64,000 bases of DNA from UBA10649 sp965278945 (GTDB lineage: Bacteria; Actinomycetota; Actinomycetes; S36-B12): contig OZ257128.1 in assembly GCA_965278945.1 (NCBI GenBank), positions 2,728,001 to 2,792,000 of the forward strand, written 5' to 3'. Below the pieces are notes generated by a model. The model made no database searches. It saw only the letters and a program-made list of their open reading frames with translations, and was not told the origin of the DNA. Both the position numbers and the translations under genes were made by a program. How positions within the stretch are numbered: the stretch's first letter is position 1; every line of letters begins with the position of its first letter. Positions 23,604-31,635 of the stretch are shown one piece after another.

Positions 23604-24754
23604 GTCCGCGGGCTCCGTTCAAGGTGAGTGCGCAGCGCGTCGAGGGTCACGGCAGTACTGGTGCGACCGAAACCGATACGAATCCGGTCCATCGGCACGT
23701 CTGCCAACGCACTGGCATAGATCGATGCCGGCAGGGTCAGGATGCCCGACTCCTCGATGGCGCGAGCGCAGAACGCGTCAGGGCCTTCAGGGCCAAGAAG
23801 GCGCGGAAAGGACACGCAACCGCCCATAGGTGCTTCGAACTCGAAGAGGTCCGGGTACTCGGCGAAAAACCGACGCACGTTGATGACGTTCTCAGCGACG
23901 ATCGCGCGATTGCGCTCGTGGAGCTGGTCGCCAACGCCTAGGGCCACCGTGGCGAGATGTTCCGTCACGCCTGAGTTGCAGATGCTCGTGTAGTGCTTAC
24001 GCCGTTCAAGGCGGCCCAGCAGGTCCCGATCACGCGTTCCTACCCAGCCGACGCGCAGCCCCGGCAGGCCGAACGATTTCGACAGGACGTTGACACTGAC
24101 CGCCGTCGAACTCAGGTCGGCAGCATGAGGCAGCGTGTTCGCGGGGTCGATCTCGATTCCACGGTAGACCTCGTCGGAGACAAGGACGATTCCTCGCTCG
24201 TGGCACAACTCCGCGAGCTCCTCAAAGATGCGGCGGTCCGGGACAAAGCCGGTCGGGTTGTTGGGGAAGTTGACCACGACTACGCGGGTATCCGGTCTAA
24301 GCAGCGACCGCAGTCGGTCGAGGTCGAGCGTCCACTGCAGATCCGCGCCGGTTCCCAGCCACAGTGGTAAACCCGACACCTCGGCTGACGTAGCGAGCGG
24401 AATCGACTCGATTGACTGATAGTTCGGCACCGTGACTATCGCGTGGCCGCCATCGCGCAGAAGTTCGACCAGCGTCCAGAACAGCGCCTCCTGCGCGCCA
24501 GCGAACACAAGGACATCGCTCATCTCCAGCGCCTCGTACTGAGCAGCGACGGCCATGCGCAAGTCCGGTGTGCCGAACGTCGGTCGGTAGCCCAGATCGA
24601 GAGCGCCAACGTCGTCCAGACTCGCTCCAGCGATCTCGAGCAACTCACTGACGGTCATCGTCTGTGCGTCCGATGCGGTGAAGGAATGGGCCGTAGCAAA
24701 CTCCCATCGCGAGAACCAGTTCTCCAGACGGAAGTCGGGCAGCTCACCAATCAT
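23600..24754 (-). CDS. PLP-dependent aminotransferase, class I/II
   Basis: A 384-residue fold-type I aminotransferase. NFPNNPTGF holds the conserved Asn, SDEVYRGIE the cofactor Asp and Tyr, VLSKSFGLPGLRVGW the PLP Lys, and IRIGFGR the carboxylate-binding Arg. ATG 24754 has AGGAGGAAAGG upstream; the frame is open to 24865 without reason to extend. It is convergent with the MMPL gene (four-base overlap) and divergent from a GGDEF gene. The amino-acid substrate cannot be read from the sequence; a role in making a small amino-acid-derived metabolite is as likely as general metabolism. Confidence 0.88.
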   Translation of the reverse strand: MIGELPDFRLENWFSRWEFATAHSFTASDAQTMTVSELLEIAGASLDDVGALDLGYRPTFGTPDLRMAVAAQYEALEMSDVLVFAGAQEALFWTLVELLRDGGHAIVTVPNYQSIESIPLATSAEVSGLPLWLGTGADLQWTLDLDRLRSLLRPDTRVVVVNFPNNPTGFVPDRRIFEELAELCHERGIVLVSDEVYRGIEIDPANTLPHAADLSSTAVSVNVLSKSFGLPGLRVGWVGTRDRDLLGRLERRKHYTSICNSGVTEHLATVALGVGDQLHERNRAIVAENVINVRRFFAEYPDLFEFEAPMGGCVSFPRLLGPEGPDAFCARAIEESGILTLPASIYASALADVPMDRIRIGFGRTSTAVTLDALRTHLERSPRT

Positions 24755-24820
24755 CGCGGACCTTTCCTCCTCGTCGATCGACCGTACCGCGAGCATCGTC
24801 GACCTAAGTAGTCTGGAGCC

Positions 24821-25792
24821 GTGAGCTGGCGGGCCGACTCTGCGAAGGATGTCTGGCGCTGGCATGCCGTTGGGCTCGCCGCATTCGCGATCGCCGCAGT
24901 CATGTACTCGGCGGCGACCGGCGTCGACACCCTTGATGTCCAGCTCGTGCTCGGGGTGTCATGCGGACTCATCGCCGCCGCCGTCGCGGTGGGTCTGTCG
25001 CGAGACTGGCAGCACAACAGGCAGCTGCTCCTCTTCTGGCCCGCCGCGGTGCTCGTCCTCACGATCGTCACCGGGGCGGTGGATGTCGACGCCACCCGGG
25101 ATCTGCCCGGCATCATCACGCTGTCGTTCGCCTACGTCGGACTGACGCTGCCGCCGGGTCGAGGCTGGTACCTGCTGCCCCTGGGTCTCGTCGCCCTCAT
25201 CGTCGGGGGAGGATTCGAGTTGCCCGGCGACCTGGCCAAGGTCGTGCTCGCCGGCATCATGTGGATGCTCGTGGCCGAAGTACCGGCTCGGCTTATCTCC
25301 CAGCTCGAGGCCCAGAAGGTGGAGCTGAGGACGGCGGCCCATACCGATGCGCTGACCGGCCTCCTGGACCGGACATCGCTCGCTCCCGAACTCGAGACCC
25401 ACGCCACCGACGCGTCGGTCGTTCTCATCGATCTCGACAACTTCAAGGACTTCAACGACACTCGCGGCCACAAGGCCGGCGACAATCTCCTCGTCTCATT
25501 CGCGACCGCTCTGCGAGCATCCATACGACCCGGGGACCTGGTCTTCCGTCTCGGTGGTGATGAGTTCCTGCTCCTGCTTCCCGTCACGACGGTCGCCGAG
25601 GCCGAGCAGGTCGTCGACAGATTGCAGACCCGCTGGACCGACTCCGGCTTTGCCATCGGATTCAGCGCCGGAATAGCGGCGAGCGGTCACGATGCCCTTC
25701 ACGAAGCCGACCAGCGGATGTACGAGCAGAAGCGAACACGACGGGATGTGGCGCCCAGATCTGCGCCGGTCGACGGAGAAGATCGCGGATAG
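24821..25792 (+). CDS. Membrane-bound diguanylate cyclase (GGDEF)
   Basis: A 323-residue protein with five or six N-terminal membrane helices (about 15-155) and a GGDEF domain (about 165-305). The active site LGGDEF is intact, DLDNFKDFNDTRGH carries the metal and base contacts, and an inhibitory-site motif RPGD lies exactly five residues before GGDEF, so feedback by cyclic di-GMP is likely. GTG 24821 follows a GGAG. It makes cyclic di-GMP from two GTP. No EAL or PilZ gene is visible in the window. Confidence 0.92.
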   Translation: MSWRADSAKDVWRWHAVGLAAFAIAAVMYSAATGVDTLDVQLVLGVSCGLIAAAVAVGLSRDWQHNRQLLLFWPAAVLVLTIVTGAVDVDATRDLPGIITLSFAYVGLTLPPGRGWYLLPLGLVALIVGGGFELPGDLAKVVLAGIMWMLVAEVPARLISQLEAQKVELRTAAHTDALTGLLDRTSLAPELETHATDASVVLIDLDNFKDFNDTRGHKAGDNLLVSFATALRASIRPGDLVFRLGGDEFLLLLPVTTVAEAEQVVDRLQTRWTDSGFAIGFSAGIAASGHDALHEADQRMYEQKRTRRDVAPRSAPVDGEDRG

Positions 25793-25836
25793 AGTGCGTG
25801 AGCGCGGATCGGCGCAGCAACGAATGGAGACTCCCG

Positions 25837-26928
25837 ATGGCGGTTCAGGTTCAGGGCGTGGTGGCTCGATCGAAGGGCGCACCGGTCACTCTCGAGACGA
25901 TCGTCGTTCCCGATCCCGGACCCGGCGAGGCACGAGTCAAGGTGCTGGCATGCGGGGTGTGCCATACCGACCTGCACTACCGCGAGGGCGCGATCAACGA
26001 CGCGTACCCGTTCCTCCTCGGGCATGAGGCAGCCGGGACCGTCGAGTCGATCGGTCCGGACGTGACAGAGATCGCGGTCGGCGACTACGTCATCCTCAAC
26101 TGGCGTGCGGTGTGCGGGTCATGCCGCGCCTGCCTGAGGGGCAGGCCGCAGTACTGCTTCGCGACACTGAATGCCACGCAGAAGATGACACTGCTCGACG
26201 GCACTGAACTGTCCCCCGCCCTGGGCATCGGGGCATTCGCGGAGATGACCTTGGTCGCTGCTGGCCAGTGCACCAAGGTCGACCCCGCGGCACCGCCCGA
26301 GGTCGCTGGTCTCCTTGGCTGCGGCGTAATGGCTGGCATCGGAGCGGCGATCAACACCGGCAACGTGTCGCGCGGTGACACCGTCGCCGTCATCGGCTGC
26401 GGAGGCGTGGGCAATGCGGCGATCGCGGGCGCCCGCCTCGCGGGTGCGCGCACGATCGTGGCCGTCGACATCGACGACCGCAAGCTCGAGAAGGCGGTTC
26501 ACTTCGGTGCGACCCACACGGTCAACTCCAGGAACGTGGATGCGGTCGAGGCCATCCGCGAGGCGACCGAGGGCTTCGGCGCCGATGTCGTGATCGAGGC
26601 CATCGGTCGGCCCGAGACCTACGAGCAGGCCTTCTTCGCGCGCGACCTCGCTGGCACCGTTGTGTTGGTCGGTGTCCCGTCGCCGGACATGCGCCTGGAC
26701 ATGCCCCTGATCGAGTACTTCGGACGTGGCGGGGCCTTGAAGTCATCGTGGTACGGAGACTGCATTCCGTCGCGGGACTTCCCGATGCTCATCGACCTCT
26801 ATCTCCAAGGACGGCTTCCCCTTCAAGACTTCGTCTCCGAGACGATCGGCATCGGCGACGTCGAGGCTGCCTTCGAGAAGATGCACCACGGAGATGTCCT
26901 TCGCTCTGTCGTGAAGTTCGACGCATGA
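25837..26928 (+). CDS. mscR: S-(hydroxymethyl)mycothiol dehydrogenase (zinc ADH family)
   Basis: A 363-residue zinc alcohol dehydrogenase. Catalytic zinc ligands are in LACGVCHTDLHYREG and GHEAAG, the structural zinc site is the CGSCRACLRGRPQYC loop, and the nucleotide fold shows VIGCGGVGNAAI with Asp in VAVDIDD (NAD preference). It oxidises the formaldehyde-mycothiol adduct and may reduce S-nitrosomycothiol. ATG 25837 has GGAGA upstream. It overlaps the next gene by ATGA; the same pair (mscR and a metallo-beta-lactamase-fold protein) is found in mycobacteria. Its presence implies a mycothiol-using organism. Confidence 0.9.
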   Translation: MAVQVQGVVARSKGAPVTLETIVVPDPGPGEARVKVLACGVCHTDLHYREGAINDAYPFLLGHEAAGTVESIGPDVTEIAVGDYVILNWRAVCGSCRACLRGRPQYCFATLNATQKMTLLDGTELSPALGIGAFAEMTLVAAGQCTKVDPAAPPEVAGLLGCGVMAGIGAAINTGNVSRGDTVAVIGCGGVGNAAIAGARLAGARTIVAVDIDDRKLEKAVHFGATHTVNSRNVDAVEAIREATEGFGADVVIEAIGRPETYEQAFFARDLAGTVVLVGVPSPDMRLDMPLIEYFGRGGALKSSWYGDCIPSRDFPMLIDLYLQGRLPLQDFVSETIGIGDVEAAFEKMHHGDVLRSVVKFDA

Positions 26929-27551
26929 CCGCGACCGTCGAGCGCATCGTCACGAGCGGCGTGTTCTCCCTGGACGGCCAGGACTTCGACGTCGACAACA
27001 ACGTCTACCTCGTCGGCGACGACAGCGAGGTGATCGTCATCGATGCCGCGCACGATGCGGGCGTCATCTCCAGCGTCATCGGTGATCGACGAGTGCTCGC
27101 GGTCATCTGCACGCACGGCCACAACGACCACATCACCGCCGCGCCCGAACTTGCCGACTCCACGGGAGCAACCATCCACCTTCATCCTGCGGACCAGATG
27201 CTGTGGGACATCGTCCATCCGGGCGTGACAACACTCGACCTCGTCGACGGCCAGACCATCACTGTCGCCGGGACGGACCTGCTCGTCATTCACACGCCCG
27301 GTCACTCCCCTGGCGGGGTGTGCCTGTACTCGGCGGACCTAGGCGCGGTGTTCAGCGGAGACACGCTCTTCCACGGCGGACCCGGCGCCACCGGCCGTTC
27401 GTACAGTCACTTCCCGACGATCCTCGACTCGATCCGCGAACGCCTGCTCTCACTGCCGCCCGACACCCGAGTTCTCACGGGACACGGCGACGAGACGACG
27501 ATCGGAGCCGAGGCGGCCTCGTACGACGAGTGGGTTGCCCGCGGACACTGA
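26925..27551 (+). CDS. Metallo-beta-lactamase-fold hydrolase coupled to mscR
   Basis: A 208-residue MBL-fold protein with the dinuclear metal motif THGHNDH, further ligands in HTPGHSPGG, FSGDTLF and TGHGDE. It overlaps mscR by four bases. From that coupling the likely role is hydrolysis of S-formylmycothiol or another mycothiol thioester, completing formaldehyde oxidation to formate; a glyoxalase II-like role cannot be excluded. A formate-dehydrogenase-like gene lies at 42704-44989 but is not linked. Confidence 0.88.
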   Translation: MTATVERIVTSGVFSLDGQDFDVDNNVYLVGDDSEVIVIDAAHDAGVISSVIGDRRVLAVICTHGHNDHITAAPELADSTGATIHLHPADQMLWDIVHPGVTTLDLVDGQTITVAGTDLLVIHTPGHSPGGVCLYSADLGAVFSGDTLFHGGPGATGRSYSHFPTILDSIRERLLSLPPDTRVLTGHGDETTIGAEAASYDEWVARGH

Positions 27552-27558
27552 GGTCAAG

Positions 27559-28404
27559 TCAGACGTCACGCCTTCGCAGCGCGATCGCCGCGCCCGCGAC
27601 GCCAGCCGCGACCCACAGCAGCAGAACGACAGCTCCGGCGGTCGCATCGAGCATGCCAGCGGGTGGGGACAGCGAAGTGAAGGCGGCCCCTGCGTTTGAC
27701 GGTAGGTATTTCAGCGCAGCATCCCAGGAATCGGGGAGAAGAGCCCCGGCAAGCGTGGGGACGAAGAGAACTCCACCGATGAGTACGCCGATACCTCCGG
27801 CCACGCTGCGCAGGAGCACACCGAGGACCACGCCACCGATACCTACACCGACCAGGTAGGCGCCGGTTCCGAGCACGGCTCGCGCGACTCCGGGATCTGA
27901 CCACGAGACAGTCTCTTGACCGGCAGCAGACAAAACCTCCATGCCGGCAAAGAAGGCGATGAGGAGCGGGACCACCACAGTCGCCAGAACGAGCCCGGCG
28001 AACACCAGGAGCTTTGCCCACAGCACGTTCACCCGTCTGGGAACTGCAGCGAATGTCAGCCGGACCATGCCCGAGGAATACTCCCGAGCGCCGACAACCG
28101 CTCCGAGTACACCGACGATAAGGAGCGCGAGGTTTGCGCCCGTGAGCACGATATCCACCGGACTCGACGGACCGAAGCCGTCGCCGCCACCGTTGACTTC
28201 AGCATCACTGGACGACATGGCCGCGCCGAGCACGCCGAACACGGCGATCACGACGAAGATGGCTACGAGAGTCAGCCACGTGGAGCGCAGCGACCGGAGT
28301 TTGATCCATTCGAACCTCAGAACGTGCGCGAACGTGAGCTTCCCCTGCGTGCGGGAGGAGGTTCCGAGCGCAGAGGAGTTGTCGATCTCTGTTGTGGTGG
28401 ACAT
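27559..28404 (-). CDS. ABC-2 type transporter permease
   Basis: A 281-residue membrane protein with six helices, in the ABC-2 family: ANVLRFEWIKLRSLRSTWLTL-type amphipathic start (residues near 25-45), helices around VDIVLTGANLALLIVGVLGAV, and REYSSGMVRLTFAAVPRRVN before the next helix. It starts one base inside the stop of the ATPase gene (TGATG), so both come from one transcript. Exporters of this form often protect against antibiotics or export peptides. A response regulator lies just upstream on the same strand. Confidence 0.88.
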   Translation of the reverse strand: MSTTTEIDNSSALGTSSRTQGKLTFAHVLRFEWIKLRSLRSTWLTLVAIFVVIAVFGVLGAAMSSSDAEVNGGGDGFGPSSPVDIVLTGANLALLIVGVLGAVVGAREYSSGMVRLTFAAVPRRVNVLWAKLLVFAGLVLATVVVPLLIAFFAGMEVLSAAGQETVSWSDPGVARAVLGTGAYLVGVGIGGVVLGVLLRSVAGGIGVLIGGVLFVPTLAGALLPDSWDAALKYLPSNAGAAFTSLSPPAGMLDATAGAVVLLLWVAAGVAGAAIALRRRDV

Positions 28405-29351
28405 CAGGCTGCCTTTCCCGGAGCGTGATCGGTGCTTGCGTGCAGGTCGGAGGATCCGCGGTACGTCACGTCGTCCTTTGTCAGTTCCATGTAGGCCTCC
28501 TCGAGGGACGGAGTCGTGGGGGTGAGCTCGTGGAGGGTGATGCCGTGCGCAGCCGCGGCATCGCCGACGGCTGTGGCGGTCAGTCCGTTGATCGCCAGGC
28601 GTCCGGGACTATCAGACGAGATTGCAACCCCCGGGCCAACGAGCAGGTCGCGAAGGCGCGCGGCCTCCGGAGAAGCGACGAGCACTTGGTCCTTGCCGGC
28701 ACGCGCGATGAAGTCGATCATGGGTTCGTCGGCGATGACGCGTCCGCGGCCCACGACAATCAGATGCTCGGCAGTCATCTCCATCTCGCTCATCAAGTGC
28801 GACGAGATGAAGACGGTTCGACCTTCGATGGCCATGCCCTTGAGAAGATCTCGGATCCATTTGATGCCGTCCGGGTCAAGACCGTTGACGGGCTCGTCAA
28901 GCATGACGATCGAGGGATCGCCAAGGAGCGCCACGGCGATGCCCAGGCGCTGGCCCATTCCCAACGAGAACCCTCCGGCCGGCTTGCGGGCCACATCAGC
29001 GAGGCCGACAATCTCGAGCATCTCGTCGACGCGCGTCGAACCGATGCCCACGGTCGAGCCCAGGGCAAGCAGATGGTTCCGCGCCGAGCGTCCCTTATCG
29101 ATCCCGCGCGCCTCCAGCAGCGCGCCAAGCTGCCGGACCGGCGCGGTGGACATGGCATAGGGCTCGCCATCGACCGTCGCGTAGCCCGAAGTGGGCTTGT
29201 CGAGGCCAAGAATCACTCGCATCGTCGTGGACTTGCCCGCACCGTTCGGTCCGAGGAAACCCGTGACGACTCCCGGGCGAACGGTGAAGTCCATCCTGTC
29301 CATCGCGAGCACGTCGCCGTAACTCTTGGTCACCTCGTGAACTTCGATCAT
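28404..29351 (-). CDS. ABC-2 exporter ATP-binding protein
   Basis: A 315-residue ATPase: Walker A GPNGAGKST, Q-loop region, signature LGMGQRLGIA (a variant of LSGGQ), Walker B IVMLDEPVNGLDPDG and H-loop SSH. The last 90 residues form a small C-terminal domain typical of the CcmA/BcrA-like exporters. Its partner permease overlaps at 28404. The orphan response regulator at 29474 is 122 bp upstream in the same direction and probably controls it. Confidence 0.93.
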   Translation of the reverse strand: MIEVHEVTKSYGDVLAMDRMDFTVRPGVVTGFLGPNGAGKSTTMRVILGLDKPTSGYATVDGEPYAMSTAPVRQLGALLEARGIDKGRSARNHLLALGSTVGIGSTRVDEMLEIVGLADVARKPAGGFSLGMGQRLGIAVALLGDPSIVMLDEPVNGLDPDGIKWIRDLLKGMAIEGRTVFISSHLMSEMEMTAEHLIVVGRGRVIADEPMIDFIARAGKDQVLVASPEAARLRDLLVGPGVAISSDSPGRLAINGLTATAVGDAAAAHGITLHELTPTTPSLEEAYMELTKDDVTYRGSSDLHASTDHAPGKAA

Positions 29352-29473
29352 CGCGCACTCCTTCGTCGTCGAGCTGTGGTGTCAGCTCAACGATTCCTCT
29401 GATCGGCAGCGCTGTCGTCGTCCGTTCGTGGGCTGTTGATATACGACGAGGGCACTAGTCGGGGCCTGGACTA

Positions 29474-30142
29474 CTACGCCTCTGGGCGCACCAAGCCGCT
29501 CTGGTAGGCAATCACCACGAGTTGAGCCCGATCACGGGCGCCGAGTTTGGCCATGGCTCGATTCACATGGGTCTTCACCGTCAGCGGTGACAAGAACAGC
29601 CGAGATGCGATGTCGTCATTGCTCAGGCCAAGCGCGGCAAGAGCCAGGATCTCTCGCTCGCGATCGGTGAGCGCATCGAGTGCCTGAGTCGCGAGCGGCG
29701 CGTTCGGCTCCGGAGTTCGCAGGAACTTGGAGATCAAGATCGCCGTTGCGCGAGGCGAGAGCAGGGACTCGCCCGCGGCGACGACTCGAATGGCATCGAG
29801 GAGATCCGCTGGTTCGACGCTCTTGCTGAGGAAGCCGCTTGCGCCGGCACGCAGGGCGTCGAACACCTGATCGTCGGCCTCGAACGTTGTCAGGATCAAG
29901 ATCCGCACATCCGAGAGATCTGGCATCGATGTGATCTGCTCGGTCGCAGACAGGCCATCGGTTCCGGGCATGCGGATGTCCATCAAGATCACGTCAGGGT
30001 GGAGCTTCTGCGACTGACGAACGGCGTCGCTTCCATCGACCGCCTCGCCAACTACATCCATGTCAGTCGCATTGGCGACGAGAGCAGCGAATCCGGCACG
30101 AATGAGCGCCTGGTCGTCGACCACGAGTACCCGAATGGTCAT
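29474..30142 (-). CDS. NarL/LuxR-family response regulator (kinase partner degraded)
   Basis: A 222-residue regulator with a receiver domain (VLVVDDQALIRAGFAALV, phospho-acceptor Asp in PDVILMDIRMPG, Lys in FLSKS) and a LuxR-type helix-turn-helix (LTDREREILALAALGLSNDD, then VKTHVNRAMAKL). Its ATG overlaps the stop codon of a histidine-kinase remnant by ATGA, so a kinase gene once preceded it. It probably drove the ABC exporter downstream. With the kinase broken, it must be orphaned or phosphorylated by another kinase. Confidence 0.92.
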   Translation of the reverse strand: MTIRVLVVDDQALIRAGFAALVANATDMDVVGEAVDGSDAVRQSQKLHPDVILMDIRMPGTDGLSATEQITSMPDLSDVRILILTTFEADDQVFDALRAGASGFLSKSVEPADLLDAIRVVAAGESLLSPRATAILISKFLRTPEPNAPLATQALDALTDREREILALAALGLSNDDIASRLFLSPLTVKTHVNRAMAKLGARDRAQLVVIAYQSGLVRPEA

Positions 30143-30237
30143 GGCAGGTCCCGGGGCAAGGTCGCATCTACTACGAACCTGCCGTCACGGGTCGGACCGA
30201 TCTCGGCCTCTCCGCCCACTGCGAAGCTCGGGAATGC
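30139..30237 (-). pseudogene. Histidine-kinase C-terminal remnant (minus strand)
   Basis: The 32 codons before the response regulator read GGEAEIGPTRDGRFVVDATL and end with LPRDLP, the usual end of NarL-type sensor kinases, with ATGA overlap to the regulator. Just upstream, MHSRAS in the next frame resembles the preceding MRERA motif, so a frameshift is also present. No kinase reading continues further upstream on this strand. Confidence 0.65.
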
Positions 30238-30239
30238 AT

Positions 30240-30407
30240 GTGGTCTCGCGCGTGATCGGCCAGCCGTACCCGCTTCCTGCCCTGATTGACCTGACTGCGT
30301 ATCGGATCGTGCAGGAAGGTCTCACTAACGCCGCGCGACATGGAGACGGAGACGCGGAGGTAAGGACTGCGCATCACGATGACGGCCACGACGTCGGCGA
30401 CGACGGT
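30240..30407 (+). pseudogene. Histidine-kinase HATPase fragment, inverted (plus strand)
   Basis: The frame reads LPALIDLTAYRIVQEGLTNA followed by ARHGDGDAEVR, the diagnostic N-box region of NarL-type sensor kinases, preceded by a matching beta strand. It lies on the plus strand, opposite to the C-terminal remnant that ends the same kind of gene, and has neither start nor the rest of the domain. It abuts the truncated galM. Confidence 0.65.
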
Positions 30408-30918
30408 GATCAACATGGTCAACCACTCGTACTTCAATCTGGCCGGTCACGCGTCCGGACATGTCCTGTCGCAGCAGATGAGGCTGCCGAGCGACTTCTA
30501 CGTTCCTGTCGACAGCGAACTGCTCGCGACCGGTGAGATAAGGGCGGTCGCGGGAACCGCCTTCGACTTCCGCGAACCTCGACCAATCGGCCTGCTCGGC
30601 GGTGAGGACTGCGATCACAACTGGTGCCTTCGCGGAGCCGGCTCGGGCCTGGCCGAGGCCGCGGAGATCTGCGACCCGGGCTCCGGACGACGCCTGCGCC
30701 TGTGGACCACCGAGCCCGGGGTGCAGATGTACACCGGTGGAAAGATCGACGACGGCACCCTCGGCAAGGGCGGCGCTCGCTACCGCAGGAATGCCGGCTT
30801 CACGCTGGAGACGCAGAAGTTTCCCGGCTCGCCCAACTTCGCCCACTTCCCGACGGCTACCGTCACGGCAGGCGATACGTACCGCCACGAGATGCTCTTC
30901 GAGTTCTCGACTGATTGA
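30370..30918 (+). pseudogene. galM: Aldose 1-epimerase, C-terminal half only
   Basis: About 180 residues match the second half of GalM: TVINMVNHSYFNLAG (catalytic His), DHNWCL, EPGVQMYTG, and GFTLETQKFPGSPN with the catalytic Glu. Full-length GalM is about 340 residues; the N-terminal half, with the substrate-binding Arg and His, is missing. The homology begins abruptly next to a histidine-kinase fragment, and ATG 30379 has no ribosome-binding site. It looks like a deletion or rearrangement product rather than a working gene. Confidence 0.75.
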
Positions 30919-30958
30919 CTGCAGTCCGTCCGCTAGCCACAACCATCGAGAGGCACTC

Positions 30959-31279
30959 ATGTCTGTAACCGTGGTCGCTGTTCTTCAGGCCAAGCCCGGA
31001 CTCGGCAAGGACGTCATCGCTGCGTTTGCAGAGGTCTCACCGTCGGTTCACGAGGAGCAGGGCTGCGAGTTGTACGCGGCGCACCTCGAGCAGGGTGGTG
31101 ACACGGTGGTCATGGTCGAGCGATGGAGTTCGGCGGAGGACCTCAAGGCGCACAACACCGGACCGGCCCTGATACGCCTCGGCGGGCTCATCGGCGATCT
31201 CCTCGCCAAGCCGTTCGACGTGTGGCTGCTGGACCCCGTTGCGATCGGCGACGAGCGCAAGGGCATCATCCCCAGCTAG
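30959..31279 (+). CDS. Antibiotic-biosynthesis-monooxygenase (ABM) domain protein
   Basis: A 106-residue ferredoxin-like dimeric alpha/beta barrel protein: VTVVAVLQAKPGLGKDVIAA, then EEQGCELYAAHLEQGGDTVV and MVERWSSAEDLKAHNTGPAL. Similar small proteins are quinol monooxygenases (YgiN-like) or haem-degrading enzymes. ATG 30959 has GAGAGG upstream. It overlaps the convergent gene at 31276 by four bases. Substrate unknown. Confidence 0.85.
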   Translation: MSVTVVAVLQAKPGLGKDVIAAFAEVSPSVHEEQGCELYAAHLEQGGDTVVMVERWSSAEDLKAHNTGPALIRLGGLIGDLLAKPFDVWLLDPVAIGDERKGIIPS

Positions 31280-31635
31280 ACGCTGCTGTCTGCCAGCTCG
31301 GTGATGACGGTCTCGTAGCGCTCGGGTGTGTCCAGTCGCGCCAGGTTGGTGCGCTCGACCTCGAGGATTCGGTACACCCGTGACAGCAGTTGCTCGCGCC
31401 ACGCGTCACGCTCGGCCTGAGCCAACTCATTGGGACGGAACTCGTCCAGGTCGCTGCGGTCGATGATGCCCTTGGCCTCGAGGATCCGCTCGAGCGCGTC
31501 ATTGCGCTCGTGGACTACCGACAGTTCTCCGGCCAGGGCGCTGACCATGGCCAGCAACTGGTCGATCGCCTTGTTCTCGAAGAAGTAGGGGTGTCGTCCG
31601 TTCGGCACTCGATGCATCCGTGGTGCGTCGTCCAC
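31276..31635 (-). CDS. Coiled-coil-like protein coupled to a methyltransferase (119 aa)
   Basis: I do not recognise a named family. The protein is helical and charged, with heptad-like stretches (ENKAIDQLLAMVSALAGELS, then ERNDALERILEAKGII), and a C-terminal part rich in Arg and Leu. GTG 31635 is chosen because its G is also the last base of the methyltransferase stop (TAGTG), a sign of translational coupling. It may form a complex with the methyltransferase. The 3' end overlaps the ABM gene. Confidence 0.7.
   Translation of the reverse strand: MDDAPRMHRVPNGRHPYFFENKAIDQLLAMVSALAGELSVVHERNDALERILEAKGIIDRSDLDEFRPNELAQAERDAWREQLLSRVYRILEVERTNLARLDTPERYETVITELADSSV

Noticed and set aside
28392..29402. 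A 336-codon plus-strand frame over the ABC ATPase
   Set aside because: Antisense to a complete ATPase with all motifs; no domain of its own.
30379..30918. A working short aldose 1-epimerase
   Set aside because: Half the fold and two active-site residues are missing, and the start has no ribosome-binding site.
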